Assembly: GCA_910585955.1 (NCBI GenBank)
Contig: CAJUGC010000008.1
Span: 43,327 to 107,326 of the forward strand
From: an uncultured Christensenella sp.
Lineage (GTDB): Bacteria > Bacillota > Clostridia > Christensenellales > Pumilibacteraceae
Direction: 5' to 3'
DNA length: 64,000 nucleotides
A model generated the notes under the pieces. The model worked only from the letters and a program-made list of their open reading frames with translations. It did no database searches and was not told the origin of the DNA. Positions 1 through 7,970 of this stretch are shown in pieces; the first letter of the stretch is position 1, and the number at the start of each line of letters is the position of its first letter. The translations under genes were made by a program, and so were the position numbers.

Positions 1-221
1 CTACTCTCGATCCGAATTGCGACTGTTATTGCTGCAAGAATTACACTAAAGCATACCTGCGCCATCTCATAAATACGAATGAAATCCTCGGCGGACGAAT
101 GTTGAGTTTGCATAACATAACCTATCTTATAAAGCTTATGGGCAAGGTGCGGCAAGCGATACTCGAAGACAGATATCTCGATTTTGTCGAAGAGTTCCGA
201 AAAAGTCCGCAGTATGTATAA
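1..221 (+). CDS. tgt: Queuine/preQ1 tRNA-guanine transglycosylase, C-terminal end (partial)
   Basis: Only the last 72 codons are inside the window (reading frame from base 3, stop TAA 219-221). The enzyme swaps the wobble guanine of GUN-anticodon tRNAs for a queuosine precursor. The visible part has the family's C-terminal zinc site: a C-x-C-x2-C cluster at the very start (NCDCYCCKN) followed 25 residues later by the histidine of LSLHN. The flanking AYLRHL and GKVRQAILEDR stretches are also typical of Tgt. The gene must begin upstream. The next gene, rplS, has its own promoter, so the two need not be cotranscribed. Identity is secure; the catalytic aspartates lie outside the window. Confidence 0.93.
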   Translation, partial: TLDPNCDCYCCKNYTKAYLRHLINTNEILGGRMLSLHNITYLIKLMGKVRQAILEDRYLDFVEEFRKSPQYV

Positions 222-259
222 AATTTTATAAAAAAGTTTTTTAACTCCGCTTAAAATGA

Positions 260-288
260 TTGCAAAAATAATTTATTTATGATAAAAT
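260..288 (+). promoter_or_regulatory. Sigma-A-type promoter for rplS
   Basis: TTGCAA at 260-265 and TAAAAT at 283-288 are separated by exactly 17 bp. The predicted start near 295 leaves a leader of about 75 nt before rplS. Confidence 0.7.
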
Positions 289-301
289 ACTTGTCGTGAC
301 T

Positions 302-350
302 CGTGCGTTCCGCTTAGAATCGGATAATTGGATTTGCTAATGAACGTACG
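302..350 (+). ncRNA. Candidate L19 leader RNA
   Basis: Within the rplS 5' UTR, bases 302-310 pair with 342-350 (CGTGCGTTC with GAACGTACG, one G-T wobble), closing a 31-nt internal region that can fold further. Firmicutes commonly carry a structured L19 leader for autogenous control of rplS. The position and the closed stem fit that, but I cannot test it against the family covariance model. Confidence 0.5.
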
Positions 351-370
351 CAAACGAACAGGAGGTAGTC

Positions 371-718
371 ATGAATAAAGGAATTATAGCATCGATCGAG
401 AAAGAGTACATGAAGTCCGAGATTCCGACTTTCGAAGTCGGCGATACGGTCAAGGTCTTTGTCAAAGTCGTCGAGGGAAGCAGAGAAAGACTTCAGGCAT
501 TCGACGGCGTTGTGATTGCGAAGAAGAACGGCGGCGTGAGAGAAAGCTTCACGGTCAGACGTATTTCTTACGGCGTAGGCGTGGAAAGAACTTTCCCCTT
601 ACATTCTCCCCGTATAGCAAAGATAGAGGTCGTTAAGCACGGTAAGGTAAGACGCGCAAAACTTTACTATTTGCGTAAGCTTTCCGGAAAAGCCGCAAAG
701 ATCAAGGAAGTACGTTAA
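371..718 (+). CDS. rplS: 50S ribosomal protein L19
   Basis: A 115-residue protein of normal L19 length, located at the 30S-50S interface. Hallmarks are PTFEVGDTVKV near residue 20, RLQAFDGVVIA, the SFTVRRISYGVGVERTFPLHSP core and the RRAKLYYLR end. The ATG at 371 follows a strong GGAGGT at 361-366. The gene is preceded by its own promoter and a structured leader and followed by an intrinsic terminator, so it is monocistronic here. In many Firmicutes rplS sits with rimM and trmD; those would have to be elsewhere, because tgt precedes it in this window. Confidence 0.98.
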   Translation: MNKGIIASIEKEYMKSEIPTFEVGDTVKVFVKVVEGSRERLQAFDGVVIAKKNGGVRESFTVRRISYGVGVERTFPLHSPRIAKIEVVKHGKVRRAKLYYLRKLSGKAAKIKEVR

Positions 719-732
719 ATAATGCAGAAAGG

Positions 733-770
733 AAACACGACAGGCGAGAGCCAACCGTGTTTTTCTTTTT
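733..770 (+). terminator. Intrinsic terminator after rplS
   Basis: AAACACG (733-739) pairs with CGTGTTT (756-762). An inner GGC-GAGA-GCC hairpin (743-752) caps it, and a T-rich run follows to about 770. Confidence 0.8.
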
Positions 771-798
771 CCTCTTTTCGTTTTGGATACGAATATAT

Positions 799-827
799 TT
801 GCTTTTGTCGTCGATATTTGTTATAAT
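799..827 (+). promoter_or_regulatory. Sigma-A promoter for the 862 membrane gene and downstream comM-dprA-topA
   Basis: TTGCTT (799-804), 17-bp spacer, perfect TATAAT (822-827). It lies just after the rplS terminator. Confidence 0.75.
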
Positions 828-861
828 CAAAAAAACAAGATGATTCAGCGAGGTATTTAAA

Positions 862-2403
862 GTGACGATATTATCCAATGCGGGAATGAACTCGGTCGCA
901 ACCGACATATTATTTGCCGTTATCATGGGACTTTTGACGATAAGCGTGCTTATCGTAGGCGTATGGCTGCTTGTAAGATTTTTGGGTAAAGACAAAAACG
1001 AAAAGCCTAAAGACGAACGTCTGTTTGCAAAAGTTCTTTCATTGCTTATTTGCGGAGGCGTACTTGTTCGCATAATTTTTATGCTACTTGTCAAAGGGCA
1101 TCGCGAAGACTTCGACATAATAGCCGAAACTATGGAATATATCGGCAAAAACGGTTTTTCCGACTATTACGGTGCAAAAGGAATCCTTTTATACCCGCTT
1201 ATTTTACTTTTATATTCGCCTTTGGGTTTAATAACAAATGCCGTAGGATTGACTTCTTCGTCCTATGCTATGGGAATATTCGTTAAACTTCCGCTTATTG
1301 CCGCCGATATCGGCGTTGCCTGCGTAATGTATAAACTTGCAAAACGATATGTAAACGGATATGTGGCGCTCATTATTGCCGGAATGTTTTTGCTGACGCC
1401 TATATTTATGATTTCCTCATCGGTATGGGGAAGCATATATTCGCTTTTATCTCTTGCTTTTATCCTTTGTATGTATTTTACGGCGACGAAAAATATTCTC
1501 GGACTATTTGCATCATATACGGCAAGTTTGTTGGTTATGAAGGAATCGCTCTTTTTATTCCCGTTGTTTGCGGTATTTATTCTGTACGGTTTCATAAAAG
1601 CGCTTAATAAAACTGTCAAAGAGAAAATTCCCTCTTCGGAACTTTGGAATAATCCGGACACATGTCAAGTAATTCGCACGCCTATATATTTAGTTTCTTC
1701 CGTAGCTCTCGGATACATCATTTCGTTGCCGACATTTATCGGAAGTTTCGGGGCAAGCTTTTTCGGATTCGTTTACAATTTCGGACTTAAACCGCTTGCT
1801 TCGGTTTCGACTTTCGGAACAAACTCTCTCGGAATATTCAACATATTCGGAAGGAACGCAGATTCGTTGGGTTCGACATTTCCGACGGTTGTTTTTGCCG
1901 TTATATTTGCGGTGATAATTACCGGCATAGTACTTTTGATTTATCTAAGCAAAAAAAACCGTGCAAATCTCGTATATCTCGGAGCATATATAATTTTCAC
2001 CCTTGCAACTTACTATGTGGGATTTTCGGCGCTTTCACTTGTTCCCGTACTTGCCATGCTGTTAATGTCCTTTATTTTGATAAAGGACAAGCGAATATTA
2101 CACGTTTTCGGACTGCTTTCGCTGATTACATTTGTGAACGCAACGGCAGTTCTGATCCGCGCAGGATACCTTAATTTCGCTTCCGATTATATGTTCGATT
2201 CTTCATTCTACACGGGAACGACAACGCTTGACAGCGGTGCGGGCATGGCAGTCTCCATAGTCTGTTCGGTACTTGCCGTAGCGACTCATCTTTACTCGAC
2301 GCTTGTGCTTCTCGACCTTGCCATGAGCGGAAAAAGAAAAGTTTTTCAGCCGAGTGCAAGCGCAAATCCTCTGCAAAGCCTTGCGATCTGGTTCAAAAAA
2401 TAG
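862..2403 (+). CDS. Polytopic membrane protein resembling GT-C/Gpi18-type glycosyltransferases
   Basis: 513 residues with a GTG start at 862 (weak SD GCGAGG at 848-853) and about ten or more hydrophobic spans. The first loop (GHREDFDIIAETM), the YGAKGILLYPL stretch, KLPLIAADIG near residue 142 and SSVWGSIYS near residue 185 resemble the layout of bacterial Gpi18-like (COG5542) mannosyltransferase relatives, which use lipid-linked sugars at the membrane. The usual W-G-Q-x-D signature is changed to W-G-S-I-Y and the K-P after it to M-K-E-S, so the activity may differ or be lost. It is the first gene of the comM-dprA-topA transcript. The family assignment is an inference from pattern; the substrate is unknown. 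Confidence 0.5.
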   Translation: MTILSNAGMNSVATDILFAVIMGLLTISVLIVGVWLLVRFLGKDKNEKPKDERLFAKVLSLLICGGVLVRIIFMLLVKGHREDFDIIAETMEYIGKNGFSDYYGAKGILLYPLILLLYSPLGLITNAVGLTSSSYAMGIFVKLPLIAADIGVACVMYKLAKRYVNGYVALIIAGMFLLTPIFMISSSVWGSIYSLLSLAFILCMYFTATKNILGLFASYTASLLVMKESLFLFPLFAVFILYGFIKALNKTVKEKIPSSELWNNPDTCQVIRTPIYLVSSVALGYIISLPTFIGSFGASFFGFVYNFGLKPLASVSTFGTNSLGIFNIFGRNADSLGSTFPTVVFAVIFAVIITGIVLLIYLSKKNRANLVYLGAYIIFTLATYYVGFSALSLVPVLAMLLMSFILIKDKRILHVFGLLSLITFVNATAVLIRAGYLNFASDYMFDSSFYTGTTTLDSGAGMAVSIVCSVLAVATHLYSTLVLLDLAMSGKRKVFQPSASANPLQSLAIWFKK

Positions 2404-2413
2404 GAGAAATGAA

Positions 2414-3946
2414 ATGCTGTCCAAAGTAAGAAGCTTCGGCTTACGCGGTCTGGACGGATACGAGGTATGTATCGAAACAGACATAAGCAACGGTATGCCT
2501 TGCGTCGACGTACTCGGTTTGCCCGACGCCGTAAATAAAGAATCGATCAAACGCGTCGAAAGTGCGATTAAAAACAGCGGCTTTAAGTTTATCCATAAAA
2601 AGCTAACTATAAATATGGCGCCTGCAGACATAAAGAAAGAAGGGCCTTTGTATGATTTACCTATTGCGATAGGTATACTTGCGTCCACGGAACAAATTTC
2701 ACAATCGTTGCTTGAAAAGTTCGTAATTATAGGAGAGCTTTCTTTGGACGGCAATCTACGCGGTGTGCGAGGTTTAATGCCGCTTATCATATCGGCTCTC
2801 GATAAAGGTTACAAAAATATAATAATCCCAAAAGACAATGAAGCCGAAGCCGCTTACATAAACGGCGTTAAGGCGTATGCTGCAACGTCGCTTTCGGAAG
2901 TTGCGGCTTTTTTGTGCGGAAGCGGCGAAATACCTCCCGTCGAACATCGACCGTTATCCGAACAGAAGATACGAACTTCGTCCGAAAACGATTTCAAATA
3001 CGTCAAGGGTCAATTTACGGCGAAAAGAGCACTTGAAATTGCGGCGGCCGGCGGTCATAATATTCTTATGATAGGACCGCCCGGGACAGGAAAAACCATG
3101 CTTGCAAAATGCCTTCCTTCGATCCTGCCAGATATGAGTTTCGATGAAATTCTCGAAACCACTAAGATACATTCGGTGGCGGGAACGCTTGATAATAGGG
3201 CGGGCATAGTGGAATTCCGCCCGTTCAGAAGCCCTCATCATACGGTTAGCAATGTTGCGCTTTCGGGAGGAGGTTCCAATGCGCGCCCCGGGGAAATAAG
3301 TCTTGCGCACAACGGAGTCTTGTTTTTGGACGAGCTTCCCGAATATCCGAGACAAGTTCTCGAAACTCTGCGACAACCGCTTGAAAACGGATCGATAGTC
3401 ATTTCGCGCGCGTCTATCAAAGTAGAATATCCTGCGAATTTCATGCTTGTAGCAAGCATGAATCCTTGTCCGTGCGGCAATCTCGGGTCCACAGTAAAAG
3501 AATGTACCTGTACGCAGTCTCAGATAGCGAAATACCTTTCCAAGCTTTCGGGACCGTTGATGGACAGAATAGATATGCACATAGCAGTCGATAATGTTAC
3601 ATATTCGGACATTTCATCGTCAGATACCGCAGAATGTTCGGCCGATATAAAAAAGCGCGTTGACAGGGCAAGACAAATACAGACCGAAAGGTTTAAAGGG
3701 ACGGACGTTCATGCAAACGGAAGCATGACGAACCGTATGCAAAAAGATTTTTGTAAGCTTAACTCCGACTGCAATAAGCTCATGGAGGCAGCTTTCGATA
3801 AATTGGGATTTTCGGCAAGAGGCTATAACCGTGTGCTTAAAGTAGCGCGAACCATCGCAGATCTGGAGGGTTGCGAAAATATAGGGCGCAATCATATTGC
3901 GGAGGCTATTCAGTACAGAAGTCTGGACAGACAAATAAGCGAATGA
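2414..3946 (+). CDS. comM: YifB/ComM-family AAA+ Mg-chelatase-like ATPase
   Basis: 510 residues. ComM is a hexameric DNA helicase that promotes branch migration during integration of transforming DNA. The N-terminal Lon-like/ChlI domain begins SFGLRGLDGYEV and contains INMAPADIKKEG. Walker A GPPGTGKT is near residue 221, the Walker B segment LFLDELPEY near 303, the zinc-like MNPCPCGN motif near 350, and the C-terminal Mg-chelatase domain follows. The ATG at 2414 is chosen because AGGAG (2402-2406) sits 7 nt upstream and the family starts at M-L-S-K-V. Its stop overlaps the dprA start (ATGA), and comEC later in the window belongs to the same DNA-uptake process. Confidence 0.95.
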   Translation: MLSKVRSFGLRGLDGYEVCIETDISNGMPCVDVLGLPDAVNKESIKRVESAIKNSGFKFIHKKLTINMAPADIKKEGPLYDLPIAIGILASTEQISQSLLEKFVIIGELSLDGNLRGVRGLMPLIISALDKGYKNIIIPKDNEAEAAYINGVKAYAATSLSEVAAFLCGSGEIPPVEHRPLSEQKIRTSSENDFKYVKGQFTAKRALEIAAAGGHNILMIGPPGTGKTMLAKCLPSILPDMSFDEILETTKIHSVAGTLDNRAGIVEFRPFRSPHHTVSNVALSGGGSNARPGEISLAHNGVLFLDELPEYPRQVLETLRQPLENGSIVISRASIKVEYPANFMLVASMNPCPCGNLGSTVKECTCTQSQIAKYLSKLSGPLMDRIDMHIAVDNVTYSDISSSDTAECSADIKKRVDRARQIQTERFKGTDVHANGSMTNRMQKDFCKLNSDCNKLMEAAFDKLGFSARGYNRVLKVARTIADLEGCENIGRNHIAEAIQYRSLDRQISE

Positions 3947-5028
3947 GCATGAACGAAAGCAAAATATATTATTGGCTTTCGCTGTCGAATATTTCCCCGC
4001 GAACGCTCAATAAAATTCTCGAGAGATATTCGCCGCTGGAATTTTGGGACGACTATGACGCGATTCTCGGCGCAACTTCGCTCGGTGAACGCGACAGTTT
4101 CAAAGCCTTAAAGCAATTTCGAAGCGAGGACTATATAAACGATTCTCTTTCATTACTTGCAAAGCGGGGCATTGGTGTTGCAACGCGTGCCGGCGGTAAA
4201 TTTTCGGAACGCCTATTGCAACGTGAAGTCGATCCGCCGGTGATTCTTTATTATCGCGGCGATATAGACTTAATAAACACGAGATGTTTTGCGATAGTGG
4301 GAACGAGAGGGTGCAGTCAGTACGGCGAAGCAACTGCGAAAAAATTTGCCAAAGATTTATCTCCTTATTTTACCATAGTAAGCGGTCTTGCCATGGGCAT
4401 AGACGGATATGCTCAGCGAGCGACGCTTACCGAAGGCGGTAAGACAATAGGCGTACTCGGAAGCGGACTGAATTGTTTTTCTCCCGCTTGTAACGAAAGG
4501 TTATTCGAAGAGGTTTGCGAAAGCGGTTTGGTCATAAGCGAGTATCCTCCCGACAGATTTCCGACAAAATATACTTTTCCCGCAAGAAACAGAATTATCA
4601 GCGCATTAAGCGAAGGCGTGCTTATAGTGGAAGCGAAAGAAGGAAGCGGCGCGCTTATAACCGCAGACTTCGCTAACGCGCAAAACAGAGAAGTTTTTGC
4701 CATTCCCGGAAACATAGACAGGTCGAACGCTTTAGGCACAAACGGACTTATTTCTCGCGGAGAAGCAAAGCTTGTCGTAAGCTATATGGATATTTTACAC
4801 GAATTAAATGTCGATTTCGACGAAAATAATGCAAAAAACCGTGTCGCTACGCTGGACAATTCCGAATTAAAAGTATATAATCTATTGCAAAACGGCGGTT
4901 TACACGCCGATGAAATCTGCTTAAAGCTCGGTATGAACATTATCGAGCTTACGACAGTGCTGACGACGCTCGAACTTAAGCAAGTAATCAAAAAAACTCT
5001 TGCGTCGACATACTGCTTGGCGGAATAA
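3943..5028 (+). CDS. dprA: DNA-processing protein A (Smf/DprA)
   Basis: 361 residues. DprA loads RecA onto incoming single-stranded DNA. An N-terminal helical region is followed by the Rossmann-like core with VGTRGCSQYG near residue 119, SGLAMGIDGYAQ, GVLGSGLNCFSP and AKEGSGALITADFA near 230. A C-terminal winged-helix DprA domain runs from about residue 300. The start at 3943 overlaps the comM stop by 4 nt; a second in-frame ATG lies two codons later at 3949 and cannot be excluded. It is translationally coupled to comM and followed 15 nt later by topA, the usual Firmicutes order. Confidence 0.95.
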   Translation: MSMNESKIYYWLSLSNISPRTLNKILERYSPLEFWDDYDAILGATSLGERDSFKALKQFRSEDYINDSLSLLAKRGIGVATRAGGKFSERLLQREVDPPVILYYRGDIDLINTRCFAIVGTRGCSQYGEATAKKFAKDLSPYFTIVSGLAMGIDGYAQRATLTEGGKTIGVLGSGLNCFSPACNERLFEEVCESGLVISEYPPDRFPTKYTFPARNRIISALSEGVLIVEAKEGSGALITADFANAQNREVFAIPGNIDRSNALGTNGLISRGEAKLVVSYMDILHELNVDFDENNAKNRVATLDNSELKVYNLLQNGGLHADEICLKLGMNIIELTTVLTTLELKQVIKKTLASTYCLAE

Positions 5029-5043
5029 AGGTGGTCATATAAA

Positions 5044-7338
5044 GTGAAGCTGGTTGTTATCGAGGGTATTGGTAAAAAAGAAACGGTAGAAAAATATCTC
5101 GGAACGGGATATAAGGTATTTGCGACAAAAGGTCACGTCGTAGATCTGCCCGAAAAATCTTTGGCAGTCAACGTCAAAAAGAATTTCGAACCGAAATATG
5201 TCGTAATGGACGACAAGAAAGACACGGTTAAAGAACTTATTTCCGCTGCGGCAAAAGCGGAAGATGTTTTGCTCGCGACCGACCCGGATCGCGAAGGAGA
5301 AGCAATATCTTGGCATGTAGCGCACCTTCTCGACATACCGAAGGATAAGCCTGCACGAATCGAGTTCAACGAAATAAGCAAAAAAGCCGTTCAAAACGCT
5401 TTAAAGAACCCCCGTGTAATAGACGAAAGTCTCGTGGACGCCCAGCAAGCTAGACGAGTTCTCGACCGTCTCGTAGGTTATAAACTTTCGCCCGTGCTTT
5501 GCAAAAAGATTCAGAGCAAATTAAGCGCCGGGCGCGTTCAATCGGTCACTCTTCGACTTGTTGTAGAACGCGAGCGAGAAATAGAAAATTTTAAGCCGGA
5601 AGAATATTGGCCGTTTTTTGCAATACTGAAAAATAAAGACGATTTCAAGATCAAGGCGAGCTTGCAGACCAAAGGCAAGAGTAAAATAAAACTCCGCTCG
5701 AAACAAGAAGTCGACGATATAATCAATAGGCTTGACGGCAAAGATTATATCGTATCAAATATTAAAAAATCCGTTACGAAATCAAAGCCGCCTGCGCCGT
5801 TCATCACGAGCACAATGCAACAGGACGCTCTGAACAAACTAGGAATGTCGCTTAAACAGACCACGTCTGCGGCGCAAGCTTTATACGAAGGCGTAGATAT
5901 CCCGGGAGAGGGAAAGGTAGCTCTTATAACTTATATACGAACCGATTCCACACGCGTTTCCGTCGACGCTCAAAACGAAGCGAGAAAATATGTTTCGGAA
6001 AAGTTCGGAGAAAAGTATATCCCTGCAAAACCCAATGTTTACCTCACGAAAAAAGGCGCGCAGGATGCGCATGAAGCCATACGTCCGATATCGCTCATTC
6101 GCACTCCCGAAAGCGTAAAAAACGCTTTGAACAAATATCATTATAAACTTTACAAGCTTATTTACGAAAGATTTCTCGCAAGCCAAATGAGCGAAGCAAC
6201 CTACAACTCCATGAGCGTGGACATCACTGCCGGCGAATACGGTTTTCGCGTAGTCGGCAAGACTTTGCTTTTCCCGGGATATACTGCGGTTTACAATACT
6301 TATACAGAAGAAAAAGAGGACGACGAAAACGGCAATGTTAAACTTCCGGAACTCACAGTCGGAGAAAAACTTGACTTTGTGGAATATAAGTACGAGCAAA
6401 AATTCACCAAGCCGCCCGCACGATTTACCGAAGCGAGCCTTGTGAAAACAATGGAAGAGAAAGGAATAGGTCGGCCTGCGACGTATACTCCGACAGTCAC
6501 TATTCTATTCTCGCGAGCTTATACCGAAAAAGACGGAAAATATATCAAACCTACCGAACTCGGCAAGGAGGTCGTGGATCTTCTTATACGATATTTCCCA
6601 GAAGTAATGGACGTAAAGTTTACCGCTAAAATGGAAGAGGAACTTGACGAAATCGAAGACGGCGGCAAAGTATGGCAAGAAGTTGTAGGTTCGTTCTACA
6701 ACGGATTCGAAGAAAAAATAGCAATAGCCATGGGCGACAGTTTCAGTTTAAAAGAGCCGGACGAACCTACGGATATCGTTTGTGAAAACTGCGGCGCAAG
6801 AATGGTAATTAAATCGGGACGTTTCGGAAGATTCCTCGCCTGTCCGAATTATCCTAAATGCAAGAATACCAAAAACATAGACGCAAACGGCAATATAATA
6901 GAACAAAAAGCTACTGCGGAAGTCAAAGAATCCGATGTCAAATGCGATAAATGCGGAAGAACAATGGTTATAAAGCAGGGCAAATTCGGACCGTTCCTCG
7001 CTTGTCCCGGATATCCGAAATGCAAGAATATCAAGAACCTGAATACCGATAAGACATCGGAAGCCGAAAATTTACCGCCTTGTCCCGAATGCGGCAAACC
7101 GCTTAAAAAAATAGTTTTGCAGCGTTCGACTTTTTACGGTTGCACAGGATATCCCGAATGTAAATTTACTTCGAGCGACAAACCTATCGAAGGAAAATGC
7201 CCCGAGTGCGGAAGCTTCCTTGTCGAAAAAACTACGGCGGCAGGCACTTTCGTCAAATGCGGAAACAAGAATTGTTCTTATAGGGAAAGTCAGCAAACTC
7301 AATCCGATGTTCGTATAGAGAATAAAATATCGAATTGA
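5044..7338 (+). CDS. topA: DNA topoisomerase I (type IA)
   Basis: 764 residues with a GTG start at 5044 preceded by an AAAGGTGG-like SD. It relaxes negative supercoils by a transient single-strand break. The TOPRIM domain carries TDPDREGE (residues 79-86) and the active-site tyrosine is Y297 in ALITYIRTDS. The C-terminus has four Cys4 zinc ribbons: residues around 580 and 635 (both C-x2-C...C-x4-5-C with GRFGRFLAC and GKFGPFLAC), then CPECGKPL and CPECGSFL. The N-terminal active-site strand reads VVIEGIGKKETVEKYLG instead of the near-universal V-E-S-P-A-K-A-K-T-I. The catalytic glutamate and lysine align, but the S-P-A is replaced. Confidence 0.97.
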   Translation: MKLVVIEGIGKKETVEKYLGTGYKVFATKGHVVDLPEKSLAVNVKKNFEPKYVVMDDKKDTVKELISAAAKAEDVLLATDPDREGEAISWHVAHLLDIPKDKPARIEFNEISKKAVQNALKNPRVIDESLVDAQQARRVLDRLVGYKLSPVLCKKIQSKLSAGRVQSVTLRLVVEREREIENFKPEEYWPFFAILKNKDDFKIKASLQTKGKSKIKLRSKQEVDDIINRLDGKDYIVSNIKKSVTKSKPPAPFITSTMQQDALNKLGMSLKQTTSAAQALYEGVDIPGEGKVALITYIRTDSTRVSVDAQNEARKYVSEKFGEKYIPAKPNVYLTKKGAQDAHEAIRPISLIRTPESVKNALNKYHYKLYKLIYERFLASQMSEATYNSMSVDITAGEYGFRVVGKTLLFPGYTAVYNTYTEEKEDDENGNVKLPELTVGEKLDFVEYKYEQKFTKPPARFTEASLVKTMEEKGIGRPATYTPTVTILFSRAYTEKDGKYIKPTELGKEVVDLLIRYFPEVMDVKFTAKMEEELDEIEDGGKVWQEVVGSFYNGFEEKIAIAMGDSFSLKEPDEPTDIVCENCGARMVIKSGRFGRFLACPNYPKCKNTKNIDANGNIIEQKATAEVKESDVKCDKCGRTMVIKQGKFGPFLACPGYPKCKNIKNLNTDKTSEAENLPPCPECGKPLKKIVLQRSTFYGCTGYPECKFTSSDKPIEGKCPECGSFLVEKTTAAGTFVKCGNKNCSYRESQQTQSDVRIENKISN

Positions 7339-7350
7339 TTTGTATATGAT

Positions 7351-7379
7351 TTGATTTTATTCGAGTATTGTTGTATAAT
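7351..7379 (+). promoter_or_regulatory. Sigma-A promoter for hslVU
   Basis: TTGATT (7351-7356), 17-bp spacer, TATAAT (7374-7379), about 50 nt before the hslV start. Confidence 0.75.
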
Positions 7380-7434
7380 AATCTTAAAATATAAAAACCG
7401 ATTTGCGGACAATCGCAATAATCAAGGAGATTTC

Positions 7435-7968
7435 ATGGAATTTAAAGGTACGACTATAGTTGCCGTAAAGAAGAACGGTAAAACCGTCATTGCGGGAGAC
7501 GGACAAGTTACGGGCGGACAGACTTTCATAATGAAAGGCAATGCAGTAAAGGTGCGCCGCATTTACGACGGTAAAGTAATTACCGGTTTCGCCGGCTCTG
7601 TAGCAGACGCGTTTACTCTTTCCGAGCGTTTCGAGGAGATGCTCAACAAGTACAGCGGAAATCTCATGCGCAGCGCCGTCGAGCTTGCAATGCTTTGGAG
7701 AGGCGATAAAGCGTTGCGTCAACTCGAAGCCATGATGATAGTCGCAGACTCCGACGAGCTTTACATCGTAGACGGATCGGGAAACGTGATAGAACCCGAA
7801 AACGGAGTTTGCGCTATAGGAAGCGGCGGTAACTTTGCGCTTGCCGCAGCTCGCGCACTTGAAGCAAATACCAAAATGTCTGCGCGTGAAATCGCAGTGG
7901 AAGCAATGAGAATCGCCTCCGAGATTTGTATTTTCACGAACGGCAATCTTACCGTTGAGGAGGTGTAG
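7435..7968 (+). CDS. hslV: ATP-dependent protease subunit HslV (ClpQ)
   Basis: 177 residues. HslV forms the dodecameric threonine-protease chamber of the HslUV proteasome-like machine. MEFKG is a short propeptide and the catalytic threonine is T6 of GTTIVAVKKNG. IAGDGQVT, KVRRIYDGKVITGFAG, ADAFTLSERFEEML and AIGSGGNFALAAARAL are all canonical. The ATG at 7435 follows AAGGAG and gives the clostridial-length propeptide; an upstream in-frame extension would run through the promoter. hslU follows 2 nt later. The usual partners trmFO, xerC and codY around clpQY in Bacillus are absent here. Confidence 0.96.
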   Translation: MEFKGTTIVAVKKNGKTVIAGDGQVTGGQTFIMKGNAVKVRRIYDGKVITGFAGSVADAFTLSERFEEMLNKYSGNLMRSAVELAMLWRGDKALRQLEAMMIVADSDELYIVDGSGNVIEPENGVCAIGSGGNFALAAARALEANTKMSAREIAVEAMRIASEICIFTNGNLTVEEV

Positions 7969-7970
7969 TC

